Assembly: GCA_964589825.1 (NCBI GenBank)
Contig: CAZPUS010000038.1
Span: forward strand, 1-24,854
Origin: CAZPUS01 sp964589825
GTDB taxonomy: Bacteria; Fibrobacterota; Chitinivibrionia; Chitinivibrionales; WJKA01
DNA length: 24,854 nucleotides
Direction of reading: 5' to 3'
The first letter of the stretch is position 1. The number at the start of each line of letters is the position of its first letter. Made by a program: the position numbers and the translations under genes. The notes beneath the pieces are model-generated. The model was not told where the DNA came from and did no database searches. It worked only from the letters and a program-made list of their open reading frames with translations. Below are positions 7,945-16,065 of the stretch, piece by piece.

Positions 7945-9018
7945 CTATTTGTCTACCTTCTCGATACTGCTCATAAACGCTTCCGCGTCCGACTGATTTT
8001 CACATCCGATCACTCGGAAAAAGAGCTGTTTTGACGAATATCTTTTCCACATATCTATCGCGGTTTCGGGATCGGCAAAAAGCACCTGCCCCTTCCCGAG
8101 ACTGTCGATACGAGCCCGAAGATCACTCCAGTCTTTGCTCGCACCATTTCCTGCTCCCATCTGCCACTGAATGACCGATATCCCCTCGATACCACATACC
8201 GCTTCGAGGTGACGTATCGCCTCTTCACCATCGAGGTGATATTCCGCAGCATCCAGTTTTTTGACCATTTGCGAAAGATACGGTACTTCAAACTCTTTAT
8301 ACATCTCAGGGCTGATCATCGCCGACACATCGCTTTGCGGTACATCTATCCTGCCACTGCAGTACATATCATGCCGGGTGATACTCCCCCATGTATCCGA
8401 ACCCAACAAATCGTAAAAAGCATCTACAATCTCCTTTACCGCTTCACACACCCGTTTTTGTGCACTTTTAACCTTGTCCGGTTCCATGGTGAGGTCCAGT
8501 AGCAAATTCTGCGGTCCTCTAACCGCGGAAAGCGTGTCGAGACACATGCTGAGGTTGGGACCCTCCACAAGCATCCTTCCGTCAAGGCGGCTACGAAACG
8601 CGTCGACTGCTTCCACTGTTTTGTACCACCATTTCCCTTCCCTTTTAAAAGTGAGATCCGCTGCATCCCAGTCTTCCACAAAGGGTTGTACCCAGCTCGT
8701 GGAACGATCGCTCTCCTTCTGCATAAGTTCAGCGCCAAGAAGCCCGGCCAGATGATCGGGACCAAAGCTTACACGTGCATGCGGAATCGCCTCACCCATG
8801 AAAAGATGCGAATCAGCCCAGCGAAGTGCCTGATCGATCACCTCATCATAATTATCTGCCACAAGGCTGAGCGAGCCTTCCGGCTTTGCGACAGGTTCCA
8901 CACCCGGTTTAGGCACTATAATGCTCACAAGCGGCCGTGAGAGGTCTTCTCCGCCTTTCCAGAACGCATCCCATCGTGCCGCGACAGCTTCGAAATCCTT
9001 CCTAAATTCGAGTTCCAT
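7945..9018 (-). CDS. Uroporphyrinogen decarboxylase-fold protein (methyltransferase-like, UROD/MtaA superfamily)
   Basis: A 357-residue cytoplasmic protein. Segments such as FGPDHLAGLLGAEL, MISPEMYKEFEVPYL, YHLDGEEAIRHLEAV and IQWQMGAGN are typical of the divergent UROD-like family often annotated as uroporphyrinogen decarboxylase family or trimethylamine corrinoid protein 2. That family is distinct from true HemE, and many members lie in sugar or methyl-metabolism clusters. Relatives such as MtaA transfer methyl groups between corrinoid proteins and other acceptors. From memory, many members have a Cys in the segment that here reads PQSDVSAM, which would make this protein Cys-less there. It is the first gene of the minus-strand unit with the GH2 glucuronidase. 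A role in handling methylated sugars is possible but not shown; no corrinoid protein gene is visible. Confidence 0.75.
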   Translation of the reverse strand: MELEFRKDFEAVAARWDAFWKGGEDLSRPLVSIIVPKPGVEPVAKPEGSLSLVADNYDEVIDQALRWADSHLFMGEAIPHARVSFGPDHLAGLLGAELMQKESDRSTSWVQPFVEDWDAADLTFKREGKWWYKTVEAVDAFRSRLDGRMLVEGPNLSMCLDTLSAVRGPQNLLLDLTMEPDKVKSAQKRVCEAVKEIVDAFYDLLGSDTWGSITRHDMYCSGRIDVPQSDVSAMISPEMYKEFEVPYLSQMVKKLDAAEYHLDGEEAIRHLEAVCGIEGISVIQWQMGAGNGASKDWSDLRARIDSLGKGQVLFADPETAIDMWKRYSSKQLFFRVIGCENQSDAEAFMSSIEKVDK

Positions 9019-9301
9019 ACATCACTATCCTTTCTTAATTATTTTAAAAAAATATATTTTTTTTCGAACACAGACAGGCATTCATAAAAAGCACCTTTAT
9101 CATAAATACACAACAACACCGTTCACAATGGCACCGAGTACACACTCAATTGTATGCCATTTTTCAACAAACTAATTCCTGCAACTCGCCTGCACGCATT
9201 ATTCACCACAAACGATTTTCATATATTGAAGTAGATGGGTATTTACCAAAGGAATAGGTGATTTATCTCTATCCCGTCATACATAAAGGAGTATATCTTA
9301 A

Positions 9302-9340
9302 TAATAACAAATGAACAGGTATATTATGCTATTGTTATTA
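9302..9340. promoter_or_regulatory. Inverted repeat, candidate operator
   Basis: TAATAACAA (9302-9310) and TTGTTATTA (9332-9340) are perfect inverted copies whose centres are 30 bp apart, about three helical turns. They sit directly upstream of the TTGACA at 9351. The sequence between them (AGGTATATTATGCTAT) resembles the operator in front of the AraC gene. The regulator is unknown; the AraC protein of this window is one candidate. Confidence 0.4.
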
Positions 9341-9350
9341 ACCAAAAGGA

Positions 9351-9378
9351 TTGACATTTTTCTCCATTTGTCCAAAAT
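9351..9378 (+). promoter_or_regulatory. Possible sigma-70-like promoter of the beta-helix gene
   Basis: A perfect TTGACA (9351-9356) is followed 16 nt later by CAAAAT (9373-9378), a 4 of 6 match to the -10 consensus. The gene starts 87 nt further on. The -10 is weak, so the call is tentative. Confidence 0.35.
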
Positions 9379-9464
9379 GCGACGCACTATATAACTATCG
9401 AAAAGCAAAAATAATGACAACTGATCTCCTGTTCGGTTAATTCTCATAAAAGATCCGGAGCATC

Positions 9465-12212
9465 ATGGATACTGCATCAATTCGGAAAATCATATTCGGC
9501 TGTGTAGCGGGTTTAAGCATATGTTGTACACTGAACGCGCAAACCGTTCCGAAAATCGTACATGTTGAAGCGGAACGATTCGTGGAAAGCGATACGTTCA
9601 GCAATGTCAACAACAATGAACTTTACTTTTGCATTCGCGGACTTGAAGACAGTGCGTGGATACGCTATACGGTTGATTTCGGTACCAGGGGTACTATCGA
9701 CAGTCTCGTTCTTTATGCACGGACCAAGGAGTTGCACACCGGTGTCACCGGGACCCTGATTTTTCAACTCGACAGTCTCGGAGGGCCGGTTATTGCTGCC
9801 AACGATATTGTCAAGGACTCGGTTCGCGACAAAGATTGGAAATATTACCGGGTCTCAATTGCCGATTCGGTCGACCTGCGGGGGAAACACCAGGTGTATA
9901 TACGTTATCGTACCGACCGTACCAACTTGACTCATCTGTTCAACCTTGACTGGTTTTCGTTTCGCGGAGAGATCGAATCACCGGGGCCACGCGAGTATTA
10001 TGTATCGTCCCGAAACGGTAACGACAACTATCCCGGGACTGTAGACAAACCTTTTAATACAATCGCGCATGCCTCCCGCATAATGATTCCGGGTGACAAA
10101 TGCCATATTCGTGCAGGCATGTATTTCAATGAGCTTTCTCCACGCCACAATGGCACATCCGGAAACCCCATTATATATGAAGGGTATGCAGATGAAAAGG
10201 CGGTTATATGTGCCGGGAAACCTCTTGAAAATGCGCAATGGGAAGAGTACGGACGCGGGATATATCGCACCGCGATAGAGCTTGACAGTATAGGACCTGG
10301 ATCTCATTTGCTTTTTTCGGGTACAAAAGCACTCCCTGAAGCGAGATGGCCCAAACTCTCCATGGAATATACCCCCAAACCGTCAAACGATGCCTCACAG
10401 GGAGATGCACCCGTCTCATGCGAAATAATTCCTCCGTATGATGCGTCCCGGACAGTTTCACGACCGATACTGGGTAACATGACGACCGGAGATTGCCTCC
10501 GAAAAAGCGAACAAAACCTGTGCGTTCTCAAGCAGGTGTATGTGCCGGATAAATCGCTTACCGGAAAAGGCAGTGATGCATTTGCCGGCGGCGTTCTATG
10601 GAAACGAGGTAATTACTGGGCAGAGTCGGGCTTAATTTGCGCATCCGAAGATGAAGGCGACAAATTGCTGCTAACGCTTAAAATGCATCGCTGGCGCCAG
10701 CATCACATCCATGTGAGGGGATACATAACAGGTGTACCGGCGCTGATAACCGAAGAGAATGAATGGGCGGTACAAGACGGATTCATCTATGTAAAACCGC
10801 CTGCCGGCAGCCATCCCGAAGAAATGAACTTATGGATAAAAAACCGTTTTCGCAGCATTAACCTTTACCAGAGGCAACACATCGAAATACGCGACCTTCA
10901 TTTTCTTGGCGGCGCGCCGGTTTTGATTGGTACACATGGCTGTATGCTCGAAAACTGTCATTTTCGTCATCCATCAAAACATCTTTACATATTATGGCGT
11001 GAGTATTCTGACGACTGTCCGTGGAAATATCAAGAATCCCGAACCGACCGGTCGGGGTTTAATAGTATGATAATAGGAGGCAGCAACAATGTTGTACGGC
11101 GATGTTCCTTTGTCCACTCATCCTCCGGTATAATGGTGGAAGGTACGCGCAACCTTGTGGAGGACTGTCTTTTTAAAGGGTGTAATTATTCCTCAGCCGA
11201 AGGGAGCGCAGTGGTAGTCGGCGGATATAAAAATATCGTATCACAATGTACGATCGACGGTACCACACGCGCCGGAATCACCTTTACGGTACATCGCGAC
11301 GGCGGACATCACGGGCTTATAGAATACTGTGACATCAAGAACACCTGTACTGCCAGCATCGACGGGGCTGCCTCATACATTTATAACAAAGCAGCCTACA
11401 CAGGAGAAATCTCACATTGCTGGTACCGTAAGTGCTACATCGGCTACAGTGGAGCATATATCTATCTCGATCACGCTCCCTCCGATCTGCAGCTATACGT
11501 ACATCACAACGTATTCTTCCCTCATGACTACGAAAGCCAGTCACAGGCGAAATTCGTCCCCTGCATGCTTGGCGGCGGGATCAAATTTCTTCATAATACC
11601 GTACTGACCCAGACCAATCCGGACGAAGGCCAGGATCCGTGGGGAGAAATCATTCAACGTCGTGCAGCAGATTCTAACTATATAGAAAAAGGAAGAATAA
11701 TAAAAAACAATATAGATGCATCAGTTAATATCGATCAATGGCATTTTGTCGATACTTCAGCAAACGACTTTCGCCTGCAGCAATCATCTCCCGCAATCGA
11801 TTCCGGGGAAGTCGTTTCCGGCTATAGTGAATCCTACCGCGGTAATGCGCCTGATCTGGGTGCTTACGAGTATGGACGACCCCGATGGGTTCCCGGCATT
11901 ACGTGGGGCTCGTACGATTTTCCAAGTAGTATTTCCACGTCAAATTTTTTACAGCATAATCGTTCAGGCAGCAATACCGGACAACCCTTCTTCAACGTGA
12001 CCGAAGCGCATATAACAATTACCCTCTCCGACAAACAAGACGCGCGGATCGCACTGTTCGATATGCAGGGAAGACGGCTTGCATCGGTTTCACGCAGCAA
12101 CATGAAACGCCACGTACTCGACCTTTCACGGTATGCCGCAGGAATTTATTGTGTGCGAGTTATAACGGCCCGCAATGTCCATAGCAGGAAATTCGTTTCA
12201 ACCTGTGAGTAA
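9465..12212 (+). CDS. Secreted right-handed beta-helix protein with N-terminal CBM6/35-like domain and C-terminal sorting tail
   Basis: A 915-residue exported protein. The signal peptide ends LNAQ near residue 25. Residues about 28-170 (VHVEAERF..., then DWFSF) look like a CBM6/CBM35-type sugar-binding domain. From about residue 178, YYVSSRNGNDNYPGT.DKPFNTI and NGTSGNPIIYEGYADEKAVI open a parallel beta-helix of the kind found in polysaccharide lyases and GH120/GH141-like enzymes. An EARWP segment and repeated GGSNNVVRRC-type coils continue to about residue 800. The last roughly 65 residues (ARIALFDMQGRRLASVS...AAGIYCVRV) form a type IX-style sorting tail. GGAG lies 4 nt before the ATG. Catalytic residues could not be assigned, so the reaction is unknown; cleavage of a uronic-acid or xylan-type polymer is inferred from neighbours. 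It is followed by propeller A after 87 bp. Confidence 0.82.
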   Translation: MDTASIRKIIFGCVAGLSICCTLNAQTVPKIVHVEAERFVESDTFSNVNNNELYFCIRGLEDSAWIRYTVDFGTRGTIDSLVLYARTKELHTGVTGTLIFQLDSLGGPVIAANDIVKDSVRDKDWKYYRVSIADSVDLRGKHQVYIRYRTDRTNLTHLFNLDWFSFRGEIESPGPREYYVSSRNGNDNYPGTVDKPFNTIAHASRIMIPGDKCHIRAGMYFNELSPRHNGTSGNPIIYEGYADEKAVICAGKPLENAQWEEYGRGIYRTAIELDSIGPGSHLLFSGTKALPEARWPKLSMEYTPKPSNDASQGDAPVSCEIIPPYDASRTVSRPILGNMTTGDCLRKSEQNLCVLKQVYVPDKSLTGKGSDAFAGGVLWKRGNYWAESGLICASEDEGDKLLLTLKMHRWRQHHIHVRGYITGVPALITEENEWAVQDGFIYVKPPAGSHPEEMNLWIKNRFRSINLYQRQHIEIRDLHFLGGAPVLIGTHGCMLENCHFRHPSKHLYILWREYSDDCPWKYQESRTDRSGFNSMIIGGSNNVVRRCSFVHSSSGIMVEGTRNLVEDCLFKGCNYSSAEGSAVVVGGYKNIVSQCTIDGTTRAGITFTVHRDGGHHGLIEYCDIKNTCTASIDGAASYIYNKAAYTGEISHCWYRKCYIGYSGAYIYLDHAPSDLQLYVHHNVFFPHDYESQSQAKFVPCMLGGGIKFLHNTVLTQTNPDEGQDPWGEIIQRRAADSNYIEKGRIIKNNIDASVNIDQWHFVDTSANDFRLQQSSPAIDSGEVVSGYSESYRGNAPDLGAYEYGRPRWVPGITWGSYDFPSSISTSNFLQHNRSGSNTGQPFFNVTEAHITITLSDKQDARIALFDMQGRRLASVSRSNMKRHVLDLSRYAAGIYCVRVITARNVHSRKFVSTCE

Positions 12213-12299
12213 AACCGAACAGGAATCGATACTGTCCCGGGAAAACAGCAAAATATATACGTTATCATATTCATTTTACATACCTTGTACGGAGGTACT

Positions 12300-13730
12300 A
12301 TGCACAAATTACTTATCAGCACAGGGCTTACGGTTTTGCTGACTGCAGGATCACTTTTCGCACAGTTTTCCGGCATCGGGGTCTCCCGTCTTTTTCTTGG
12401 GCAGGAAATAGAAGTATCATGGGTAGAAGACGGCCATGTAACGCGCGACGACACAATCTTTTATGAAGGCCGTGGCGGAAAAGTGCTTACAAGCCTCACC
12501 ATCAACACGCACGGTACACACATCGCCTTTATACAGGAAGCAAAAGTTGAGGACGTCCGCACACTCCAGCTGGTAGTCACACGCGCTGATCAGCAAATTA
12601 CCGCACAAAAGGCAATCACGCTCGATATGGAAAAACCTGAAAACAACGAACGTATTCGCCTCTACTGGCCACAGGGAGACTGGGTCTATTTTACGCATGA
12701 TGCTGATCCTGAAGAGGCGGGTAGCCAGCACATCTGGCGTGTGGATGTACAGACAGGACAACAGCAGGACTGCATGATAATGAGCGAGCGTGCAATCAGA
12801 TTATTCGGCATGTCGTGGGATGCGAAATGGATGTATGGTCGCGGGGTAAAATCGGGAGAAAACGGCTTCCCCACCATGATGGTACGAATTCCTGATCTGG
12901 ACAATGCCACGCTTCCGGTGACCGTAACCCCGGAATACATTCTCTCGGGCAGCGGCTGCGGTCACACCATGGGACCGTCAGGCACTATTATCAGCAGTGG
13001 CGGTGGTTCCGGACACACACAACGGTTCGTGCGATCGGTTGATACAACTACCGGCGATGAGACTAAAATCACCCAGTTTACAAGCGAGGATTACGACTCC
13101 CGTAAATGGTGTACCGATCCCGAAAACTACTGGCTGCGCCTTATAGGCGAAAATACGTACGATACGGTATTTGTCGGAGGTGGCTACAATGAATCGGTGT
13201 GTCGTTTTGCCGTCAATTCGGATGAATGGAACTGTCTCATGATCGGGTGGGAAGGACGCTTCTGTAATGCCGGCTGTAACAATGTCGTAATCAACTGGAA
13301 AGACTCGCTTTCCCTGAATGTCTCCAAAATTACGCCCTGTCGCCAGCAGGGCGGCGTCTATATCTTCGAAGGGACCGAAGGGTGTGATAAAACCTCGGTC
13401 AATGCAATGGCCTTCTGGCTCGGATCACCGACAGACGAGATCATCGAACCGCTTCGTGACGATGCACGAGCCGAAAACCGTCTTGCATACCGCGTATCTG
13501 GACTCGACGACGATGCGGATATCTCTGATGTAGCATACGACATGCCGACAAAAGAACGGCGCATATCGGCTATGCCGCGATACGACGCCGGGACGATATA
13601 TGTCGACATGCGTGGACGTATTGTTCCCAAATCAGCACTTATGCACAAATCGAGTGTGCCTGCAGGTATAGCGATACGTATCGATCCGGTACGCGGCAGC
13701 AAAAAAGTGCTGCGTGTACAACAACACTGA
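12300..13730 (+). CDS. Secreted beta-propeller protein A (PL22/TolB-like, degenerate site)
   Basis: A 476-residue exported protein. ATG at 12300 is preferred over an upstream TTG because GGAGG lies 4 nt before it and the protein then opens with a clean signal peptide ending LFAQ (about 21). Repeated segments of the type RIRLYWPQGDWVYFTHD and QHIWRVDVQTGQQ indicate a beta-propeller. Residues 220-224 are CGHTM, and the following SGTIISSGG resembles the CSHLM.NYDGTLL segment of PL22 oligogalacturonate lyases. The other putative metal-site histidines seen in propeller B are absent: MS (171-172) stands in for MHE, and SVCRF (299-303) for HYHRF. It is Cys-rich and ends in a short sorting-like tail (TIYVDMRGRIV...PAGIAIRID). 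It may be a binding or inactive paralogue of propeller B. It probably shares a transcript with the beta-helix gene. Confidence 0.75.
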   Translation: MHKLLISTGLTVLLTAGSLFAQFSGIGVSRLFLGQEIEVSWVEDGHVTRDDTIFYEGRGGKVLTSLTINTHGTHIAFIQEAKVEDVRTLQLVVTRADQQITAQKAITLDMEKPENNERIRLYWPQGDWVYFTHDADPEEAGSQHIWRVDVQTGQQQDCMIMSERAIRLFGMSWDAKWMYGRGVKSGENGFPTMMVRIPDLDNATLPVTVTPEYILSGSGCGHTMGPSGTIISSGGGSGHTQRFVRSVDTTTGDETKITQFTSEDYDSRKWCTDPENYWLRLIGENTYDTVFVGGGYNESVCRFAVNSDEWNCLMIGWEGRFCNAGCNNVVINWKDSLSLNVSKITPCRQQGGVYIFEGTEGCDKTSVNAMAFWLGSPTDEIIEPLRDDARAENRLAYRVSGLDDDADISDVAYDMPTKERRISAMPRYDAGTIYVDMRGRIVPKSALMHKSSVPAGIAIRIDPVRGSKKVLRVQQH

Positions 13731-13774
13731 AAGGATCGTATCTCCTTTTAATCTTCGTATATATCGCAATAATC

Positions 13775-13819
13775 AAAAAAGAGGACATGCAGCAAATAAC
13801 CTGCATGCCCTCTTTTTTT
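13775..13819. terminator. Bidirectional rho-independent terminator
   Basis: GAGGACATGCAG (13781-13792) pairs with CTGCATGCCCTC (13801-13812) with one mismatch and an 8-nt loop. The stem is flanked by A6 on the left and T7 on the right, so it works on both strands. It lies between the convergent propeller A and deacetylase genes. Confidence 0.9.
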
Positions 13820-13986
13820 GGCCGGTTATATCTTGTGCGAATATCACCTTTTCACCAATCGAGAGCTCATTCATCCATATGTCCCTGTATCGGTCTCGCA
13901 GCATGAATCGTGATTCACTCGAGGCGAACACCAGATTCCATATCATTGCACCACATCCTGCCCCGGGAATAGCTGTCAACGTAATG

Positions 13987-14736
13987 CTACCGCCCTCTCG
14001 CAGCTTGTACATAACGAGCGATGTCAATCATAGGAGCGGTCCAGACGCGATCGCGATGTTCATACAGCCATTCTATGAGGGTACAATGTTCATCCGAATC
14101 CATTTTATTCTTTCTGTTGCCCTTCTCGACCCGATGAATCGTGTACACAAGCCATCCTCCCGATTCTGCCGCTGCTTCGATTTCATCCCTGATTTCAAAA
14201 AACGTTTTCCGATCACCTGTCAAAGTACCGATGTTATATAATGAGCACGAGTGCGGATCGGCAGGCTTTTCGGTCAGCTCTCCCCGCGCGGCAACGACAT
14301 ACGACGGCAGAATCCGCTCAAAAGAGACCGCACTCTCTCCACTGCCGATCATAGTATTATGGCACGGATTCGCAAATGTATGTTCCTCCCGTCCATCAAC
14401 CAGTGTAAGGAGTTGATTGGCCAAATGCACTTCATCCGCAAATCGCTGCTGAGAGTAATCACGAAGATTATAACACGGAGAGAGCCACTGAGGCATATCC
14501 TCTTCAAGTCGCCAACACGGATGAAACAGGGTGTGATTTCCCAGTTCGTGACCTGCCGCCGCGACCTTGCGCCACAGGTCGACTGAGTCAAAAAATCCGC
14601 GGGCGCAGGGGATATTGAATGTGGCATTCATTCCGTATCGGTTAAGAAGCGGGGCAACCTCGGCATGATGCATACCCATTGCATCATCATACGTCAGGCT
14701 GACTGCACATTGTAATTGTTTAGGCCATACACTCAT
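13987..14736 (-). CDS. Polysaccharide deacetylase family protein (NodB/CE4 fold)
   Basis: A 249-residue protein without signal peptide, so probably cytoplasmic. SLTYDDAMG (Asp17-Asp18) is the first NodB motif, giving the catalytic base and a metal-ligand Asp. GHELGNHTLFHP supplies His68 and His72 of the H-x3-H metal site. A later VYTIHRVEKG carries the His expected from motif 5. This small form is common in sugar-degradation clusters. It would remove O- or N-acetyl groups from oligosaccharides; xylan- or pectin-derived acetylated oligosaccharides are a plausible substrate here (inference). It begins 11 bp after the AraC gene stop and is almost certainly co-transcribed with it. The ribosome binding site is weak (GAGA), which fits translational coupling. 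Confidence 0.85.
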   Translation of the reverse strand: MSVWPKQLQCAVSLTYDDAMGMHHAEVAPLLNRYGMNATFNIPCARGFFDSVDLWRKVAAAGHELGNHTLFHPCWRLEEDMPQWLSPCYNLRDYSQQRFADEVHLANQLLTLVDGREEHTFANPCHNTMIGSGESAVSFERILPSYVVAARGELTEKPADPHSCSLYNIGTLTGDRKTFFEIRDEIEAAAESGGWLVYTIHRVEKGNRKNKMDSDEHCTLIEWLYEHRDRVWTAPMIDIARYVQAARGR

Positions 14737-14747
14737 AAATAAAAATC

Positions 14748-15626
14748 TCAGCCCTCCTGAAAATCATTTCTTGTTTCGTCTTCCGAAGACTCGGACAATT
14801 CTTTTCGATAATTGCTGGGAGAAACCCCGAAATGCTTTTTAAACTGTGTCGAAAAGTAAAAGGGGTCTTCATACCCGGACATAAATGCAATCTCCTTTAC
14901 AAGCAAAGCCGAATTCCGCAGCAGATTGCCGGCAAATTCCATCCGCCGATGCTGCAAAAATGCTATGGGAGACTTATTGGTATATTTTTTGAACAGTCTG
15001 TTACAGTGTGTTGTGCTGAGCGCATTTTCATTACATATATCACCAAGCGATATATCCTGTTGCATATTTCTTTTAATGTAGGAAATACAATTACGAAGTG
15101 CGGGGGGATAATTCGGCATTGACTGTTTGGAAAGCTCTACAAGCAATCGGTACGCATCCGCAGAAGTCTCTTCCTTAAAATCAAAAGGCTTTAGACGCAT
15201 GCCTTCATATATCGCGGTAAAAAAACGTCTGATCCTCTTCGCAGACCAGTCAGTCGGTGGTTTCATATAATCACAATCCGAAAGCCCTACCACCGACAAC
15301 ATTGTACTCAACAGAGTACCTCCCAGCTCTACATACCGCTTTACAAGATAGCCCGCGTTTCCAACCTTTATACGCTGACTGCAGTTTTCTCTGCAGAAAA
15401 AAACGTCACCAGGGTAAATTTCGTACCGTTTCCCGTTTTGCTCGAATATCGCATCCCCCCTCTGCACATAATTGATGGCAAAGGACGGATAGTTGTCTCG
15501 TGACAGGTACTCTTCGGTAGTCCACAGCGCAAGGCCTGCAGATATCACGATAAGTGGCGGCTGATACTCATCTTTGTCGTAATGATAGAAATGCAGTCTT
15601 CGTCTTCTCTTCATCGACCATCTCAT
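14748..15626 (-). CDS. AraC-family transcriptional regulator
   Basis: About 292 residues from the ATG at 15626. The frame also allows TTG at 15668 or ATG at 15614, and no start has a strong ribosome binding site. The N-terminal half is a cupin-like ligand-binding domain (INYVQRGDAIFEQNGKRYEI..GDVFFCREN). The C-terminal roughly 100 residues carry two helix-turn-helix motifs: ISLGDICNENALSTTHCNRL FKKY, and VKEIAFMSGYEDPFYFSTQF followed by KKHFGVSPSNYRK, the AraC signature. Cytoplasmic DNA-binding protein, probably an activator that responds to a sugar or uronate. It is divergent from the GH28-like gene, shares with it a spacer holding a clear inverted-repeat operator candidate, and is followed by the deacetylase gene. 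Confidence 0.92.
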   Translation of the reverse strand: MRWSMKRRRRLHFYHYDKDEYQPPLIVISAGLALWTTEEYLSRDNYPSFAINYVQRGDAIFEQNGKRYEIYPGDVFFCRENCSQRIKVGNAGYLVKRYVELGGTLLSTMLSVVGLSDCDYMKPPTDWSAKRIRRFFTAIYEGMRLKPFDFKEETSADAYRLLVELSKQSMPNYPPALRNCISYIKRNMQQDISLGDICNENALSTTHCNRLFKKYTNKSPIAFLQHRRMEFAGNLLRNSALLVKEIAFMSGYEDPFYFSTQFKKHFGVSPSNYRKELSESSEDETRNDFQEG

Positions 15627-16065
15627 ACAAATGTCCGAATTGTTAACATGGTAAATGTGTGTATACAATTAGGTTAAAAAATATATCCGGGAGAGGATAC
15701 AATTTGTTTTATTAATATAAACGTGAATTATTGCATAGGTATAACGCTATAATCATGTTATACCTTCACTAAGCGATTGTTTTGATGAAAGCTGGTGTAA
15801 GGCGTTCTGCTAGTGTATTCTCGAAGATGGCGGGTCAACCTTGGTGGTTGGGTCATCATCTTCGGGGATGCACGCAAGAGCAGTACGGATTGCAGCAGAT
15901 TTCGCAAACAAACGCGCACAGTTCAGGTTAAAAATAGTTTTTACCAGTCAACTGCCGCATATTATCATACCCGCTGCAAATACACAATTACGCAGAAAAG
16001 TACCTCTTTGACATTTCATTATCTGGAATTACGGAGTCTTTTTACCCCTTATTTAAGGAGGAACG
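15627..16065. other. Divergent control region between AraC and GH28-like genes
   Basis: A non-coding region of about 440 bp with the operator candidate at 15737-15765. A TTGACATTTCA at 16008-16018, 48 nt before the GH28-like start, is identical over 11 bases to the -35 region of the GH115-like gene, but no good -10 follows at normal spacing. No other feature was recognised. Confidence 0.55.
15737..15765. promoter_or_regulatory. Inverted-repeat operator candidate
   Basis: AGGTATAAC (15737-15745) and GTTATACCT (15757-15765) are perfect inverted copies with centres 20 bp apart, two helical turns. A consensus-like TATAAT (15748-15753) lies between the arms, so a bound dimer could control a promoter directly. 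It lies about 111 bp upstream of the AraC start and 300 bp upstream of the GH28-like start. Confidence 0.55.

Larger units (their letters stand above)
9019..9464. other. Divergent control region between UROD-GH2 and beta-helix-propeller units
   Basis: A non-coding 446-bp region between two divergent transcription units. It contains the inverted repeat at 9302-9340, a promoter-like TTGACA at 9351, and a second inverted repeat, AATGGCA (9127-9133) with TGCCATT (9155-9161), enclosing GAGT/ACTC. A long A/T tract lies just upstream of the UROD-like gene. No coding frame with a good ribosome binding site was seen. Confidence 0.6.

Noticed and set aside
9311..9394. A 27-codon ORF starting in the divergent region before the beta-helix gene
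   Set aside because: The only purine-rich stretch lies too far upstream of its ATG, and the frame runs across the promoter-like sequence.
16008..16036. TTGACA as a complete promoter of the GH28-like gene
   Set aside because: The -35 is perfect, but positions at normal -10 spacing (ACGGAG) do not resemble TATAAT; it is kept only as a shared motif.
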